A stretch of DNA of 64,000 nucleotides, from NCBI GenBank assembly GCA_003259005.1, contig QLII01000001.1:434001-498000 (forward strand). The letters are read 5' to 3'. A program made the position numbers and the translations under genes. Each line of letters starts with the position of its first letter. The stretch's first letter is position 1. Source of the stretch: Spirosoma telluris (GTDB lineage: Bacteria > Bacteroidota > Bacteroidia > Cytophagales > Spirosomataceae). This document shows, piece by piece, positions 1 to 7,845 of the stretch. Under the pieces are notes generated by a model. The model was not told the origin of the DNA, ran no database searches, and worked only from the letters and a program-made list of their open reading frames with translations.

Positions 1-143
1 CGCAGGGTATATCCGGTAGTACCCCGCATGTCGAATATAGTATCACTGAGAAAGGACGCCGGGTGATTCCGGTTATCGAGACGATTCGAGCCTTCGGGCG
101 AGAACTAATGGATGAGCTGGGGATTCAGGAAGGAAATAAATAA
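1..143 (+). CDS. HxlR-type transcriptional regulator, C-terminal fragment
   Basis: This is an open frame that enters from the left edge and stops with TAA at 141-143. The visible tail reads HVEYSITEKGRR and then a helix VIPVIETIRAFG, which is the typical end of an HxlR winged-helix regulator (the xxYxLTxKG beta-wing followed by the C-terminal dimer helix). The DNA-binding half lies outside the window, so the ligand and target cannot be judged. It converges on the leftward membrane protein gene with only two bases between stop codons. HxlR is the best fit; another winged-helix family such as PadR is less likely. Confidence 0.75.
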   Translation, partial: QGISGSTPHVEYSITEKGRRVIPVIETIRAFGRELMDELGIQEGNK

Positions 144-145
144 AC

Positions 146-754
146 TTAAGGCTGCTCCAGCGTGTTCAGGTGTTCTTCCAGCTTGGCCATCAGCGCAACA
201 CACTGGCGACTAGCCATAAATCGCTTTATTGCTTTGCCAGCCCAGATGATTAACGTCGTCGAGATAACGATAACCGTTATCGAAAAGGGATCATTAACAA
301 TAGTAGCCAGCCTCTTTCCTCCATATGTAAGCGTCGCCAGCAAACTACCCAGAAAGACAACAGGCGTATAAAAAGCAACAAAATTGCATTGAAAGGTATT
401 GATTGCACGAACAAACACCAGCGATGCGCGAATGGCTTCGGCAGTACGCAGTGATAGATCGGGCCGTTGGAAACGAGCATACTTAAGTGTCAGAAATCCA
501 CTCAGGATCAGACAGTACGACCAGATCATCCCAATTGAAAACACATATTCGGGCTCGTCAACGTTCAAGAGCGCAAACAGGGGCGTAATAACCGTTAGGG
601 CCAGCATCAACACGTACTGGCGTTTATAGGCGTTCAGGAGTTTGGTAATGTCGCTCTTCGATTCTTTTTTGAGTTCGGCCAGCAAATCAACTTTCGTATA
701 CGAAAATTCTGACGTTTGCCAGTTCATTGCTTTCCAGCGGTCAGTCAGTTCCAT
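146..754 (-). CDS. Four-helix membrane protein of unknown function, possible anti-sigma partner
   Basis: A 202-residue protein with a hydrophilic first ~45 residues (Lys/Glu-rich, including ELKKESKSDI), about four hydrophobic segments (near residues 48-65, 70-90, 125-145, 155-172) and a charged tail that ends in a short helix. I do not recognise a named domain. Its ATG overlaps the end of the upstream ECF sigma gene by ten bases, so the two are translationally coupled. A cytoplasmic N-terminus before the first helix, coupled to an ECF sigma gene, is the usual layout of membrane anti-sigma factors; that role is inference from context only. No zinc-binding HxxxCxxC motif is visible. Confidence 0.7.
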   Translation of the reverse strand: MELTDRWKAMNWQTSEFSYTKVDLLAELKKESKSDITKLLNAYKRQYVLMLALTVITPLFALLNVDEPEYVFSIGMIWSYCLILSGFLTLKYARFQRPDLSLRTAEAIRASLVFVRAINTFQCNFVAFYTPVVFLGSLLATLTYGGKRLATIVNDPFSITVIVISTTLIIWAGKAIKRFMASRQCVALMAKLEEHLNTLEQP

Positions 755-1209
755 AGCTTATCAATTTTTTGCCGAATTCGATGAAGTTTGGTACGCACAT
801 TCCCAGGACTGATGCCCAGCGTTTCAGCAATTTCTTCGTTACTATAGCCGTCCATACTCATCACGATCAGGGTTCGATCCAGCGTATTGACTTGCTGGAG
901 CACATACCGAAGCTGATCATCGGATTCAAACGTACTGGGTGTACTCTGGGCAGTTTCATCTAGTGCTGCCGATTGTCGCTGTTTTTGATCGTTTAGTTTG
1001 GTCAGTGATACGTTCAGGCCAACGCGGTACAACCAGGTCGAAAACTTGGCGTCGCCCCGGAAGTTTGGGTACGACCGCCACGCCTGGAGTAGAATCTCCT
1101 GGTGCAGATCATTCCGGTCTTCGGTCTGATCAGCATACAGATACACCAGTTTGTTCAGTAACGCCTGGTGCATCTGTATCTGTTCGACAAACTCGTCCTG
1201 TAGCGTCAA
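745..1209 (-). CDS. ECF-type RNA polymerase sigma factor
   Basis: A 154-residue sigma-70 family protein of the short extracytoplasmic-function type. Region 2 is seen around residues 30-65 (DLHQEILLQAW, then FSTWLYRVGLN), and region 4 around 105-150 (a LSIxxGNVRTKLHR-like helix-turn-helix). It would direct polymerase to a small regulon after release from an anti-sigma factor. The start appears to be TTG at 1207-1209, overlapping the TGA of the upstream gene (TTGA), and its own TGA overlaps the next ATG. All three genes are therefore coupled. Family assignment is secure; the start codon is less so because no in-frame ATG lies nearby. Confidence 0.9.
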   Translation of the reverse strand: MTLQDEFVEQIQMHQALLNKLVYLYADQTEDRNDLHQEILLQAWRSYPNFRGDAKFSTWLYRVGLNVSLTKLNDQKQRQSAALDETAQSTPSTFESDDQLRYVLQQVNTLDRTLIVMSMDGYSNEEIAETLGISPGNVRTKLHRIRQKIDKLWN

Positions 1210-1484
1210 CGTAGGTTTCGTTTGCGCAATTCGTTGGTAAAGGCTTTTCCTTTTTTTTCGTACTCGTCCAGGGCCGGAATCATAGCTGCGGATGTACTCG
1301 CCAGGAAAAATTGTTCGGAGATTACGGACATTATAACTACCAGTAGCATGAGCATGACAACGATGGCCATCATCTGCCGGTTTTTGGTTCGCCGGATTAG
1401 TAATTGTTCATCCGATAACTGTTCGACAGGCAACAGAGCATACGGGCAGGAAGCTCGTTGCTGTCTGTTCAAGAATAGTTGCAT
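1206..1484 (-). CDS. Small single-span membrane protein, first gene of the sigma operon
   Basis: A 92-residue protein: about 36 mostly polar residues (with RRTKNRQ just before the membrane), a strongly hydrophobic stretch near residues 38-58, then a charged tail with EKKGKAF and ELRKRNLR. I recognise no family. Its TGA overlaps the putative TTG start of the ECF sigma gene, which makes it a co-translated partner. Such small proteins in sigma operons are often sensors or anti-sigma factors, but nothing in the sequence proves that here. Confidence 0.6.
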   Translation of the reverse strand: MQLFLNRQQRASCPYALLPVEQLSDEQLLIRRTKNRQMMAIVVMLMLLVVIMSVISEQFFLASTSAAMIPALDEYEKKGKAFTNELRKRNLR

Positions 1485-1536
1485 GGTCTAATCTGTTTTT
1501 GGTAGATTAGTACGGTAAATCAGTAATTTGTTACAG

Positions 1537-1574
1537 CAAGGGTGAGAAAATCGTGTTTATTTTTCTCTCCCTTG
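1537..1574. terminator. Stem-loop between SRPBCC gene and sigma operon
   Basis: Two 14-base arms (1537-1550 and 1561-1574, CAAGGGTGAGAAAA against its complement with one mismatch) enclose a ten-base loop. A TCTTTT run follows on the + strand. It lies 13 bases beyond the stop of the leftward SRPBCC gene, so it may act as that gene's terminator, although the T-run is on the other side. Confidence 0.5.
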
Positions 1575-1586
1575 TCTTTTGATTAG

Positions 1587-2141
1587 TTACTTTTCCGATT
1601 CCGCTTTCAGTAACTCCAGCCAGTGCTGCATATCTCTTGCCAGATTCTTGTTGAACGACGATTTAAACAGCCCGGCCAGAAATCCTTCCATAGATTCATC
1701 CACCGAGACCTGCGTGCCACCCGGCACTTCGGTCAGCGTCCAGTTATGAACGGCATACATGCCAAACGTTTTACCTGTCCAGCCGAGGCTTTGGGCCGGT
1801 TCTACGGTGTGTAGGGTAGAGTGGATACCGGCTCCGCCCGTTTTCCAGTCGAAGGTGCTACCCGGTTTTACAGGGCCATTGAGTTTGGGGTTTTTGATGT
1901 CGGTTTGCCAGTTGGCCCAGTTGTCGATGTTAGATAGTACGTTCCATACGTTGTCGGGGCTGGCTTTAATGATAATGTTTTTGCTGCATCTTACGGGAGC
2001 GTTGGGATTTGTCGATACGTTCATGAGTGGTCGGCCATTGCCTGGTCGGCCATTGCCGTTGTTTGTGTTGTTGATTGATGCGGCCAGACCCGATACACCC
2101 ACCAGGGCAGCCAGCGTGATTGATTTTGCAATTGTGTTCAT
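1587..2141 (-). CDS. Exported SRPBCC-fold protein (polyketide cyclase/dehydrase-like)
   Basis: About 184 residues from the ATG at 2139-2141, chosen because MNTIAKSITLAALVGVSGLAA makes a good Sec signal peptide; an upstream ATG would add nine charged residues. After a low-complexity Asn/Gly/Arg-Pro linker the START/SRPBCC fold begins: IIIKASPDNVWNVLSNIDNW, then PGSTFDWKTGG, and a C-terminal long helix (FNKNLARDMQHWLELLKAE). Such proteins bind hydrophobic ligands in a deep cavity, but the ligand is unknown. Export is unusual for the family. The gene stands alone, with a stem-loop behind it and a Crp/Fnr gene downstream of its promoter region on the same strand. Confidence 0.8.
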   Translation of the reverse strand: MNTIAKSITLAALVGVSGLAASINNTNNGNGRPGNGRPLMNVSTNPNAPVRCSKNIIIKASPDNVWNVLSNIDNWANWQTDIKNPKLNGPVKPGSTFDWKTGGAGIHSTLHTVEPAQSLGWTGKTFGMYAVHNWTLTEVPGGTQVSVDESMEGFLAGLFKSSFNKNLARDMQHWLELLKAESEK

Positions 2142-2227
2142 CTTGCGTTTTGTTTTGGTTGATGACACAAAGTTGCAGCCGCCAGCTCGCCCGGAACGTT
2201 AACAAAAGATAAGGAATTGGTTGGGTG

Positions 2228-2827
2228 TTATTTTTTCTGAATCCGGTTGCGTATTCGGCTCATGCTCACGGGTGTTATGCCTAAATAATTAGCGATATAA
2301 TGCTGGGGCACCCGTTCCAGAATTTTCTTTTTGCCACCTTCCAGTAAATCGAGGTAGCGTTCTTCGGGGCTGAGCAGCAGCAACCCCGCCATCCGCTCTT
2401 CCAGACCAATAGTTAGGTACTCGGCAATGAGCCGACCAAACTTTTGCCAGACCATACGTTGCTCAAACAGGTTTTTGAGTATGGCGTAAGGGAAGCCAAT
2501 GTAGGTACTGTCGCTGAGTGCCTCTATCGTAATGAGCGACGGTTTGCCGGTCAGGCAACTGATGTAGGCGGAAAGGAAGTGGTTTTCGAAGAAAAAATAG
2601 GTCGTACGTTCCTCACCATCTTTGGTATAAAACTGGCGAAACATCCCATCGATCACAAAACCAACTTCCCTCGAAACGCGCCCCTCCTGAGCAAATAAAG
2701 CGTGTTTTTTTAGGGTTGAAGTCGTTAGGTGCGGAGCCAGCAAGTTCCAGTCATCGTCGGTAAGTGGCACAAACTGCTCTACCTGCTGTCGCAAACGCTG
2801 ATCGGGGGTGAGTGGCTGATTGTTCAT
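2228..2827 (-). CDS. Crp/Fnr-family transcriptional regulator
   Basis: About 199 residues from the ATG at 2825-2827. A longer frame from 2863 would overlap the IclR gene's end and add an unlike leader, so the inner ATG is preferred. The N-terminal cyclic-nucleotide-binding-like beta-roll is visible (EVGFVIDGMFRQFY, DGEERTTYFF), followed by a dimer helix and a C-terminal helix-turn-helix (HYIANYLGITPVSMSRIR). This is the Bacteroidota short Crp type that generally lacks clear cAMP-contact residues. It lies 16 bases behind the IclR gene, so it may be the last gene of a kduD-iclR-crp transcript. Target and effector unknown. Confidence 0.85.
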   Translation of the reverse strand: MNNQPLTPDQRLRQQVEQFVPLTDDDWNLLAPHLTTSTLKKHALFAQEGRVSREVGFVIDGMFRQFYTKDGEERTTYFFFENHFLSAYISCLTGKPSLITIEALSDSTYIGFPYAILKNLFEQRMVWQKFGRLIAEYLTIGLEERMAGLLLLSPEERYLDLLEGGKKKILERVPQHYIANYLGITPVSMSRIRNRIQKK

Positions 2828-2843
2828 GACATTGTTGCTGGGG

Positions 2844-3581
2844 TTATGCATCCAGCCGTTCATTAATCACCTGTGCCGCCTGCTGAAGGGCCTGAATAAT
2901 TTCTTTCTGTCGGGATGCTGAACAGCGAATTTCGGGCAGAAAAACACTCAGACTAGCGACTACTAATCCACCTTTCCGAATCGGCACCGCCAGGCCGATG
3001 ATATGGGCTTTTGAGTGGGTAATGGCGAGCGAATGGGTACGTATTTTAGCTAAGGCCGTATCCAGATCGGCGGAGTTAGTCGCTTCAGGCCAAGTCTCCT
3101 CGGATGGTAAGCCATTACTTTGCAGAAAGCTATCCCGTTCTTTAGCTGACATAAAAGCCAGCAGCAAACGGCCCGTAGCGGTCTCATACACATTGCGCTC
3201 CGAACGACTGCGCACCTGCAAATCCTGATCGCTATTGACCAGATGAACAATGAACCGTTTCTGGTTGCGGATAATCCCTAAAATCGACGTTTCATTTAGC
3301 TCGGTTGTTAGTTTCTCCATCTCATCCTTAGCCGCCAGTACAAGATTCTGGCTGTAAGAGAGATTATTGGTCAGGTTGTATGCCATTGGCCCTAGCCTAT
3401 ACCCTTTTTTTCGACCCAGATGTTCCAGATAGTTCTTGGCTACCAGTGTCTGTAAAATATTAACGCAGGTGGCCTGATTCATCTGCAACGCTTCGGCAAT
3501 TTCCGTAAGCGAATAGGCTCTGCCCGGATCACGGGCCACCCACTCCAAAATATCAAACGCTTTAACAATGACTAAGACCAT
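2844..3581 (-). CDS. IclR-family transcriptional regulator (uronate/sugar catabolism candidate)
   Basis: About 245 residues from the ATG at 3579-3581. A frame from 3641 exists, but its extra residues are merely translation of an inverted repeat. The N-terminal winged helix-turn-helix reads KAFDILEWVARDPGRAYSLT and continues with LQMNQATCVNILQTL; the C-terminal effector domain spans roughly residues 80-240 with RFIVHLVNSDQDLQVRSR and GLAVPIRKGG, the conserved IclR ligand-pocket block. IclR proteins often control 2-keto-3-deoxygluconate pathways (KdgR type). The adjacent kduD-like gene on the same strand supports a similar role, as inference. A 31-bp inverted repeat ends eight bases before the start. 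Confidence 0.88.
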   Translation of the reverse strand: MVLVIVKAFDILEWVARDPGRAYSLTEIAEALQMNQATCVNILQTLVAKNYLEHLGRKKGYRLGPMAYNLTNNLSYSQNLVLAAKDEMEKLTTELNETSILGIIRNQKRFIVHLVNSDQDLQVRSRSERNVYETATGRLLLAFMSAKERDSFLQSNGLPSEETWPEATNSADLDTALAKIRTHSLAITHSKAHIIGLAVPIRKGGLVVASLSVFLPEIRCSASRQKEIIQALQQAAQVINERLDA

Positions 3582-3588
3582 AGTGAAG

Positions 3589-3663
3589 AATGAATAATGG
3601 ATAATGTACAATGAATAATGGCTGGTACATGTATTATTCATTGTACATTATCCATTATTCATT
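3589..3663. repeat. Perfect 31-bp inverted repeat between kduD-like gene and iclR
   Basis: Arms at 3589-3619 and 3633-3663 are exact reverse complements, with a 13-base loop at 3620-3632. Each arm is built from AATGAATAATG-type units. The repeat starts seven bases behind the kduD-like stop codon and ends eight bases before the IclR start, so it fills the intergenic space and could serve as terminator/attenuator or transcript-processing site. Confidence 0.9.
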
Positions 3664-3669
3664 TAAAAC

Positions 3670-4439
3670 TTACCGCCCCATCCAGCCGCCGTCGACGGTC
3701 AGAATGGTGCCGTGGACGTAGCGGGAGGCATCTGATGCTAAAAATAAGGTTGGACCTTTAAAGTCGTCGGGCTCACCCCAGCGTCCGGCCGGAATTCGGG
3801 ACAATATGCTTTTACTACGTTCTGCATCTTCCCGAAGTGCCTCCGTGTTATCGGTGGCAATATAACCCGGCGCAATCGCATTTACATTAACGCCTTTGGC
3901 AGCCCATTCATTGGCAAACGCTTTGACCAGGCTACCAATCGCCCCTTTACTGGCGGCATAGCCGGGTACGGTTATTCCCCCTGAAAGGTAAGCAAGGAAG
4001 CTGTAAAAATGATTTTTCCTGATCCACGCGCCACCATGTCGCGACCAATTTCCCGGGTCAGAATAAATGGGGCATTCAGGTTGGTGTCGATGACCTCATC
4101 CCAGTACTCGTCGGGGTGTTCGGTGGCCGGTTTACGTAGGATTGTACCGGCATTATTGACGAGGATATCAATAACGGGAACATCGTGTTTCAGGCTTTCC
4201 AGAAACGAATATAAGGCCGACCGATCACTTAAATTGCACTGGTACCCACGGAACGAACGGCCTAATGCCGTCACCTCTTTCCCGACCCCACTTCCTTCTA
4301 CTTCCAGCGATGCCGATACCCCAATAATATCGGCACCTGCTTCCGCTAAGGCTACGGCCATTGCCCGGCCAATTCCCCGTTTGCATCCTGTTACGAGCGC
4401 AGTTTTGCCCGACAGGTCAAATTGTTGTAAAAAGCTCAT
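3670..4439 (-). pseudogene. kduD: KduD-like 2-dehydro-3-deoxy-D-gluconate 5-dehydrogenase (SDR), frameshifted
   Basis: A short-chain dehydrogenase of about 256 residues split by one frameshift near 3980. The first part shows the NAD-binding glycine motif TGCKRGIG near residue 18, NNAG near residue 95 and the catalytic Ser region ([12 protein letters not shown]). The second part, in another frame, holds the active-site YAASK, the [11 protein letters not shown] strand and the C-terminal DGGWMGR typical of KduD/2-deoxygluconate dehydrogenases. Restoring one G in a run of five G joins the two parts exactly as in intact relatives. KduD interconverts 2,5-diketo-3-deoxygluconate and 2-keto-3-deoxygluconate in uronate degradation. 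It diverges from susC across 280 bases and leads the iclR gene. Confidence 0.85.
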
Positions 4440-4719
4440 AATTTATCATTGTGATAGTAAGTGCAAGTTTAATTTATATATGTCAAACTATAAAATGTAT
4501 TTTATGCAAGAGTTAGCACTTTTTGTACTTTTTTTATAGAAGTATGCTCCCCAGAAGCTGATTTGACTGCCAATTTATGATTTTTCAAACCCTTGGTTTG
4601 CTAAAAATAATCCTAAAAAAAATAAATAAGTGAAAAAATTTGGTGGTTGATGAATTAGATAATAGTATTGTGATGATAAATTAATATTTATCAATGATGA
4701 ATTAAAAACAAAAGCCCTT
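4440..4719. promoter_or_regulatory. Divergent control region between kduD-like gene and susC
   Basis: An AT-rich 280-base gap that must hold promoters in both directions. The ten-mer AATTTATCAT occurs at 4440-4449 directly before the leftward start and in inverted orientation at 4673-4682. The latter overlaps a 20-base palindrome (4674-4693, arms TGATAAAT/ATTTATCA) about 27 bases before the susC ATG. These repeats are candidate operators for the nearby IclR protein; this is inference. I could not fix a Bacteroidota -7/-33 promoter with confidence. Confidence 0.5.
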
Positions 4720-7700
4720 ATGAATAACCTCTCTCTTTACCATTGTCGGGCTGGGCTACTGGGGTTAGCCTTGCTCTTAACCCTGAGTCAGCTTCTGGCT
4801 CAAACACCTTCGCTGGTTTCGGGCCGAGTGACTGATGAAGGTGGGCAACCCCTCCCCGGCGTGACCGTATTGGTCAAGAACAGCAGTAACGGTACGACTA
4901 CCAATGCCGAGGGAGTCTACCGCCTGTCGGTGCCTGGCAACAATGCGACAATCGTGGTTTCCTATGTAGGTTACCTCAGCCAGGAGATTGCGGTTAATAC
5001 ACGATCGACTATTGATGTGCAGTTAGCTCCCGGCGACAAAACCCTGAATGAGGTGGTTGTCGTGGGGTATGGTACGCAGCAGAAAAAGGACCTGACAGGA
5101 GCCATTGCCACTGTTGGTTCCAGAGACATTCAGAAGGTACCCGTTTCGGGTTTCGATCAGGCCCTGAAGGGCCAGGTGGCCGGTTTGCAGATTACCAATA
5201 CATCGGGCGCACCGGGAGGCAACACCAGTGTACTGATTCGGGGAATTAGCTCCATTACGGGTGGGAATGAGCCATTGTATGTTATTGATGGATTTCCGGT
5301 CAATAATGCCGGGTTTGGGAATCCATTGAACACGATCAATCCCGGTGATATTGAATCGATTGATGTCCTGAAGGATGCATCGGCCACCGCTATCTATGGC
5401 TCCCGAGGTTCCAACGGGGTCATCATTATCACGACCAAACAAGGCAAATCGGGAAAGGCTAAGATTGACGTGAACGTGTACACGGGTTTCCAGCAGGTGA
5501 CCAAAAAAATCGAGATGATGAACGCGCAGGAATATGCCTCCTGGGTAACTGAAGCCCGGAATGCCTCTTATCTCGACAACGTGGCAGGGGCCAGCGCCAG
5601 TGATCCTAATAGCAAGCGCGCCAGCTCGTACCAGATTCCAGCTATTTTTCAGGACCCATCCAAGTTAACCACGACCGACTGGCAAGATGCTATTTTTCGT
5701 ACTGCACCCATCCAGAACTATCAGGTTTCAGCTTCGGGTGGAACGGATAATTTCCGCTATGCCCTGTCGGGGAGTTACTTTAATCAGCAGGGGATTATTA
5801 TCAGTTCGGGACTACAACGCTACACCTTCCGGGCAAATCTGGAGGGGAAGCTATCGGATAAACTTAACATAGGGGTGAACCTCACGCCCAGCTATACCGA
5901 CCAGAACGACGTAAATGCCGAAGGACACTATGGAGCATTGGGTATTTTGAGTGCTGCTCAATCCATGCCACCTTTTGTACCGGTGTACAATGCCGATGGC
6001 TCATACAGTTCTTATATTGTCGTTACCGAAGGCCAGCCTTCCATTGCGAATCCGGTTCAGATTGCGAACGAATATAAAATTCACCCCTCCCAATTCAGGA
6101 TTCTGGGGAATGCCTTTGCTACCTATTCCATCCTGAAAGACCTTAAACTTCGCGTTACGTTTGGTACCGATATCAACCAGTTCAAACGTCGGACCTGGAC
6201 GCCCAATACAATCAACCCGAGTAACCCATCGACAGCCGAAGCGCGGAACGGTGAGGATAATAGCTGGCTGAACGAAAACACGCTCAATTATAAACGGCAG
6301 TTCAATGATCACAGTATCGACGCGATCATTGGCTATACGGCCCAGCGTTCCTACAGCAATCAAACCATCGCTACCGCCGGTAATTTCCCGGATAATCTGA
6401 TTCCAAATATTAACGGGGGAACCGTAACGAGTGGCAGCGAAAGCACCCAGATTTACACCTTACAATCGTTCCTGGCCCGTGTTAACTATGGCTATAAGGA
6501 CAAATACCTTATTACGGCTACCCTACGCCGGGATGGCTCATCACGCTTTGGGGCCAATAACCGCTGGGGAACGTTCCCGTCGGCATCAGTAGGCTGGCGG
6601 ATTTCGGAAGAAGGGTTCATGAAAGGCCAGACGGTTGTCAGTGATCTCAAACTCCGGGCTAGCTACGGCCTGACCGGAAACAACGCCATCGGCAACTATC
6701 GGGCTATTGGGCAACTGAGCGGTGCCAATTATGTCATTGGCGATGTTTTGACACCCGGCCTGGGTCGTTCGTCGTTCACGAACCCCGAACTAGGTTGGGA
6801 GTCGACCACGCAGGTTGACGTTGGACTTGATTTCTCGCTGCTAAACAGCCGCCTTTCCTTTACCGCCGATTATTACCGTAAGGTAAATTCCAATATGTTG
6901 TTCACCATCCAGACGCCAGCCGTAACGGGTCTGACCAGCGCCGTGGTTAATTTGGGCAAGGTGGAAAATAAGGGCGTTGAACTAAGCATGAGTTCCCGTA
7001 ATCTGGTGGGTGCGTTCAAGTGGAATACCAATTTCAATATCACCTTCAATCGCAATAAGGTGCTGGAAATGAGTACCGATGCCGAACGTATCCTGAGTGC
7101 GTCCGGTGGTCGTCCGGCCTATGCGGTTACCCAGGCGGGTTATCCCATTGGCAGTTTCTTCGGACGCCGGTTCCTGGGTATTTTCCGGACCGAGGAAGAA
7201 GCGAAAGCCTACACTGTTCAGCCAAACGCCCACGCTGGCGACGTGAAGTGGAAAGACATTGATGGCAATGGAGTCATCAATGATAATGATAAGGAAGTAA
7301 TTGGCAGCCCCTATCCCAAATACTTCTTCGGCTTTAATAATACCTTCACCTACAAGGGTTTCTCGCTCGATATTATGACCAGTGGCCAGGTCGGTCAACA
7401 AGTCTATAATAACTCCTTTTACCTCAACAATTCCGGGGTGCAGAACAACGCCCAGTACGTGTATGATAACCGCTGGGTTTCGCCCGACCAGCCGGGTAAT
7501 GGGTTGTTTGGGCGGGCCATTCGTGGTGGGAAAAATGATAACACCCAGTACAGTTCCGTTTATCTGTTCGATGCCTCGTTCTGGCGAATCCGGAATGTGA
7601 CACTGGCTTACGCCCTGCCCAACACGCTTGTCAATCGGCTGGGGCTGGGAGCTGTACGGGTCTATGCTACAGCCACCAACCTGTACACCTTTACCAGTTA

Positions 7701-7818
7701 CTTCGGCTACGACCCCGAAACCAACATTAGCGGGGACAGTTTCACGTCGTTCGGGCTTGACTTCGGGGCCTATCCGCAGGCCCGAACCGTTACGTTTGGT
7801 GTCAATTTATCCTTCTGA
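4720..7818 (+). CDS. susC: SusC-family TonB-dependent outer-membrane receptor
   Basis: A full-length 1,032-residue SusC/RagA transporter. It has a signal peptide (residues ~1-28, ending LLAQ), a carboxypeptidase-like regulatory beta-sandwich (~32-110, VSGRVTDEGGQPLPGVTV), the TonB box/plug start (EVVVVGYGTQ, ~112-122), the plug with SVLIRGISS and DVLKDASATAIYGSRG (~170-230), and a C-terminal 22-strand barrel ending in VTFGVNLSF. It imports oligosaccharides into the periplasm using TonB energy with its SusD lid. It lacks the STN signalling domain, unlike the second SusC in this window, so it should not work directly through a FecR protein. The frame is intact. susD follows after 27 bases. Confidence 0.95.
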   Translation: MNNLSLYHCRAGLLGLALLLTLSQLLAQTPSLVSGRVTDEGGQPLPGVTVLVKNSSNGTTTNAEGVYRLSVPGNNATIVVSYVGYLSQEIAVNTRSTIDVQLAPGDKTLNEVVVVGYGTQQKKDLTGAIATVGSRDIQKVPVSGFDQALKGQVAGLQITNTSGAPGGNTSVLIRGISSITGGNEPLYVIDGFPVNNAGFGNPLNTINPGDIESIDVLKDASATAIYGSRGSNGVIIITTKQGKSGKAKIDVNVYTGFQQVTKKIEMMNAQEYASWVTEARNASYLDNVAGASASDPNSKRASSYQIPAIFQDPSKLTTTDWQDAIFRTAPIQNYQVSASGGTDNFRYALSGSYFNQQGIIISSGLQRYTFRANLEGKLSDKLNIGVNLTPSYTDQNDVNAEGHYGALGILSAAQSMPPFVPVYNADGSYSSYIVVTEGQPSIANPVQIANEYKIHPSQFRILGNAFATYSILKDLKLRVTFGTDINQFKRRTWTPNTINPSNPSTAEARNGEDNSWLNENTLNYKRQFNDHSIDAIIGYTAQRSYSNQTIATAGNFPDNLIPNINGGTVTSGSESTQIYTLQSFLARVNYGYKDKYLITATLRRDGSSRFGANNRWGTFPSASVGWRISEEGFMKGQTVVSDLKLRASYGLTGNNAIGNYRAIGQLSGANYVIGDVLTPGLGRSSFTNPELGWESTTQVDVGLDFSLLNSRLSFTADYYRKVNSNMLFTIQTPAVTGLTSAVVNLGKVENKGVELSMSSRNLVGAFKWNTNFNITFNRNKVLEMSTDAERILSASGGRPAYAVTQAGYPIGSFFGRRFLGIFRTEEEAKAYTVQPNAHAGDVKWKDIDGNGVINDNDKEVIGSPYPKYFFGFNNTFTYKGFSLDIMTSGQVGQQVYNNSFYLNNSGVQNNAQYVYDNRWVSPDQPGNGLFGRAIRGGKNDNTQYSSVYLFDASFWRIRNVTLAYALPNTLVNRLGLGAVRVYATATNLYTFTSYFGYDPETNISGDSFTSFGLDFGAYPQARTVTFGVNLSF

Positions 7819-7845
7819 TCTACCGACTCATAACGCCTTTTTTAT

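Noticed and set aside
3582..3641. Longer IclR start at 3641
   Set aside because: The extra 20 residues are only translation of the inverted repeat 3589-3663; the inner ATG gives a normal IclR N-terminus.
3589..3663. CRISPR-like or phage attachment interpretation of the short-unit repeats (also 19241-19355)
   Set aside because: Units are contiguous and inverted without unique spacers, no cas or integrase gene is near, and the blocks fit hairpins.
7382..7600. Alternative-frame open stretches inside susC and other long genes
   Set aside because: They run in other frames of strongly conserved proteins and have no domain signals; they are shadows of the real genes.
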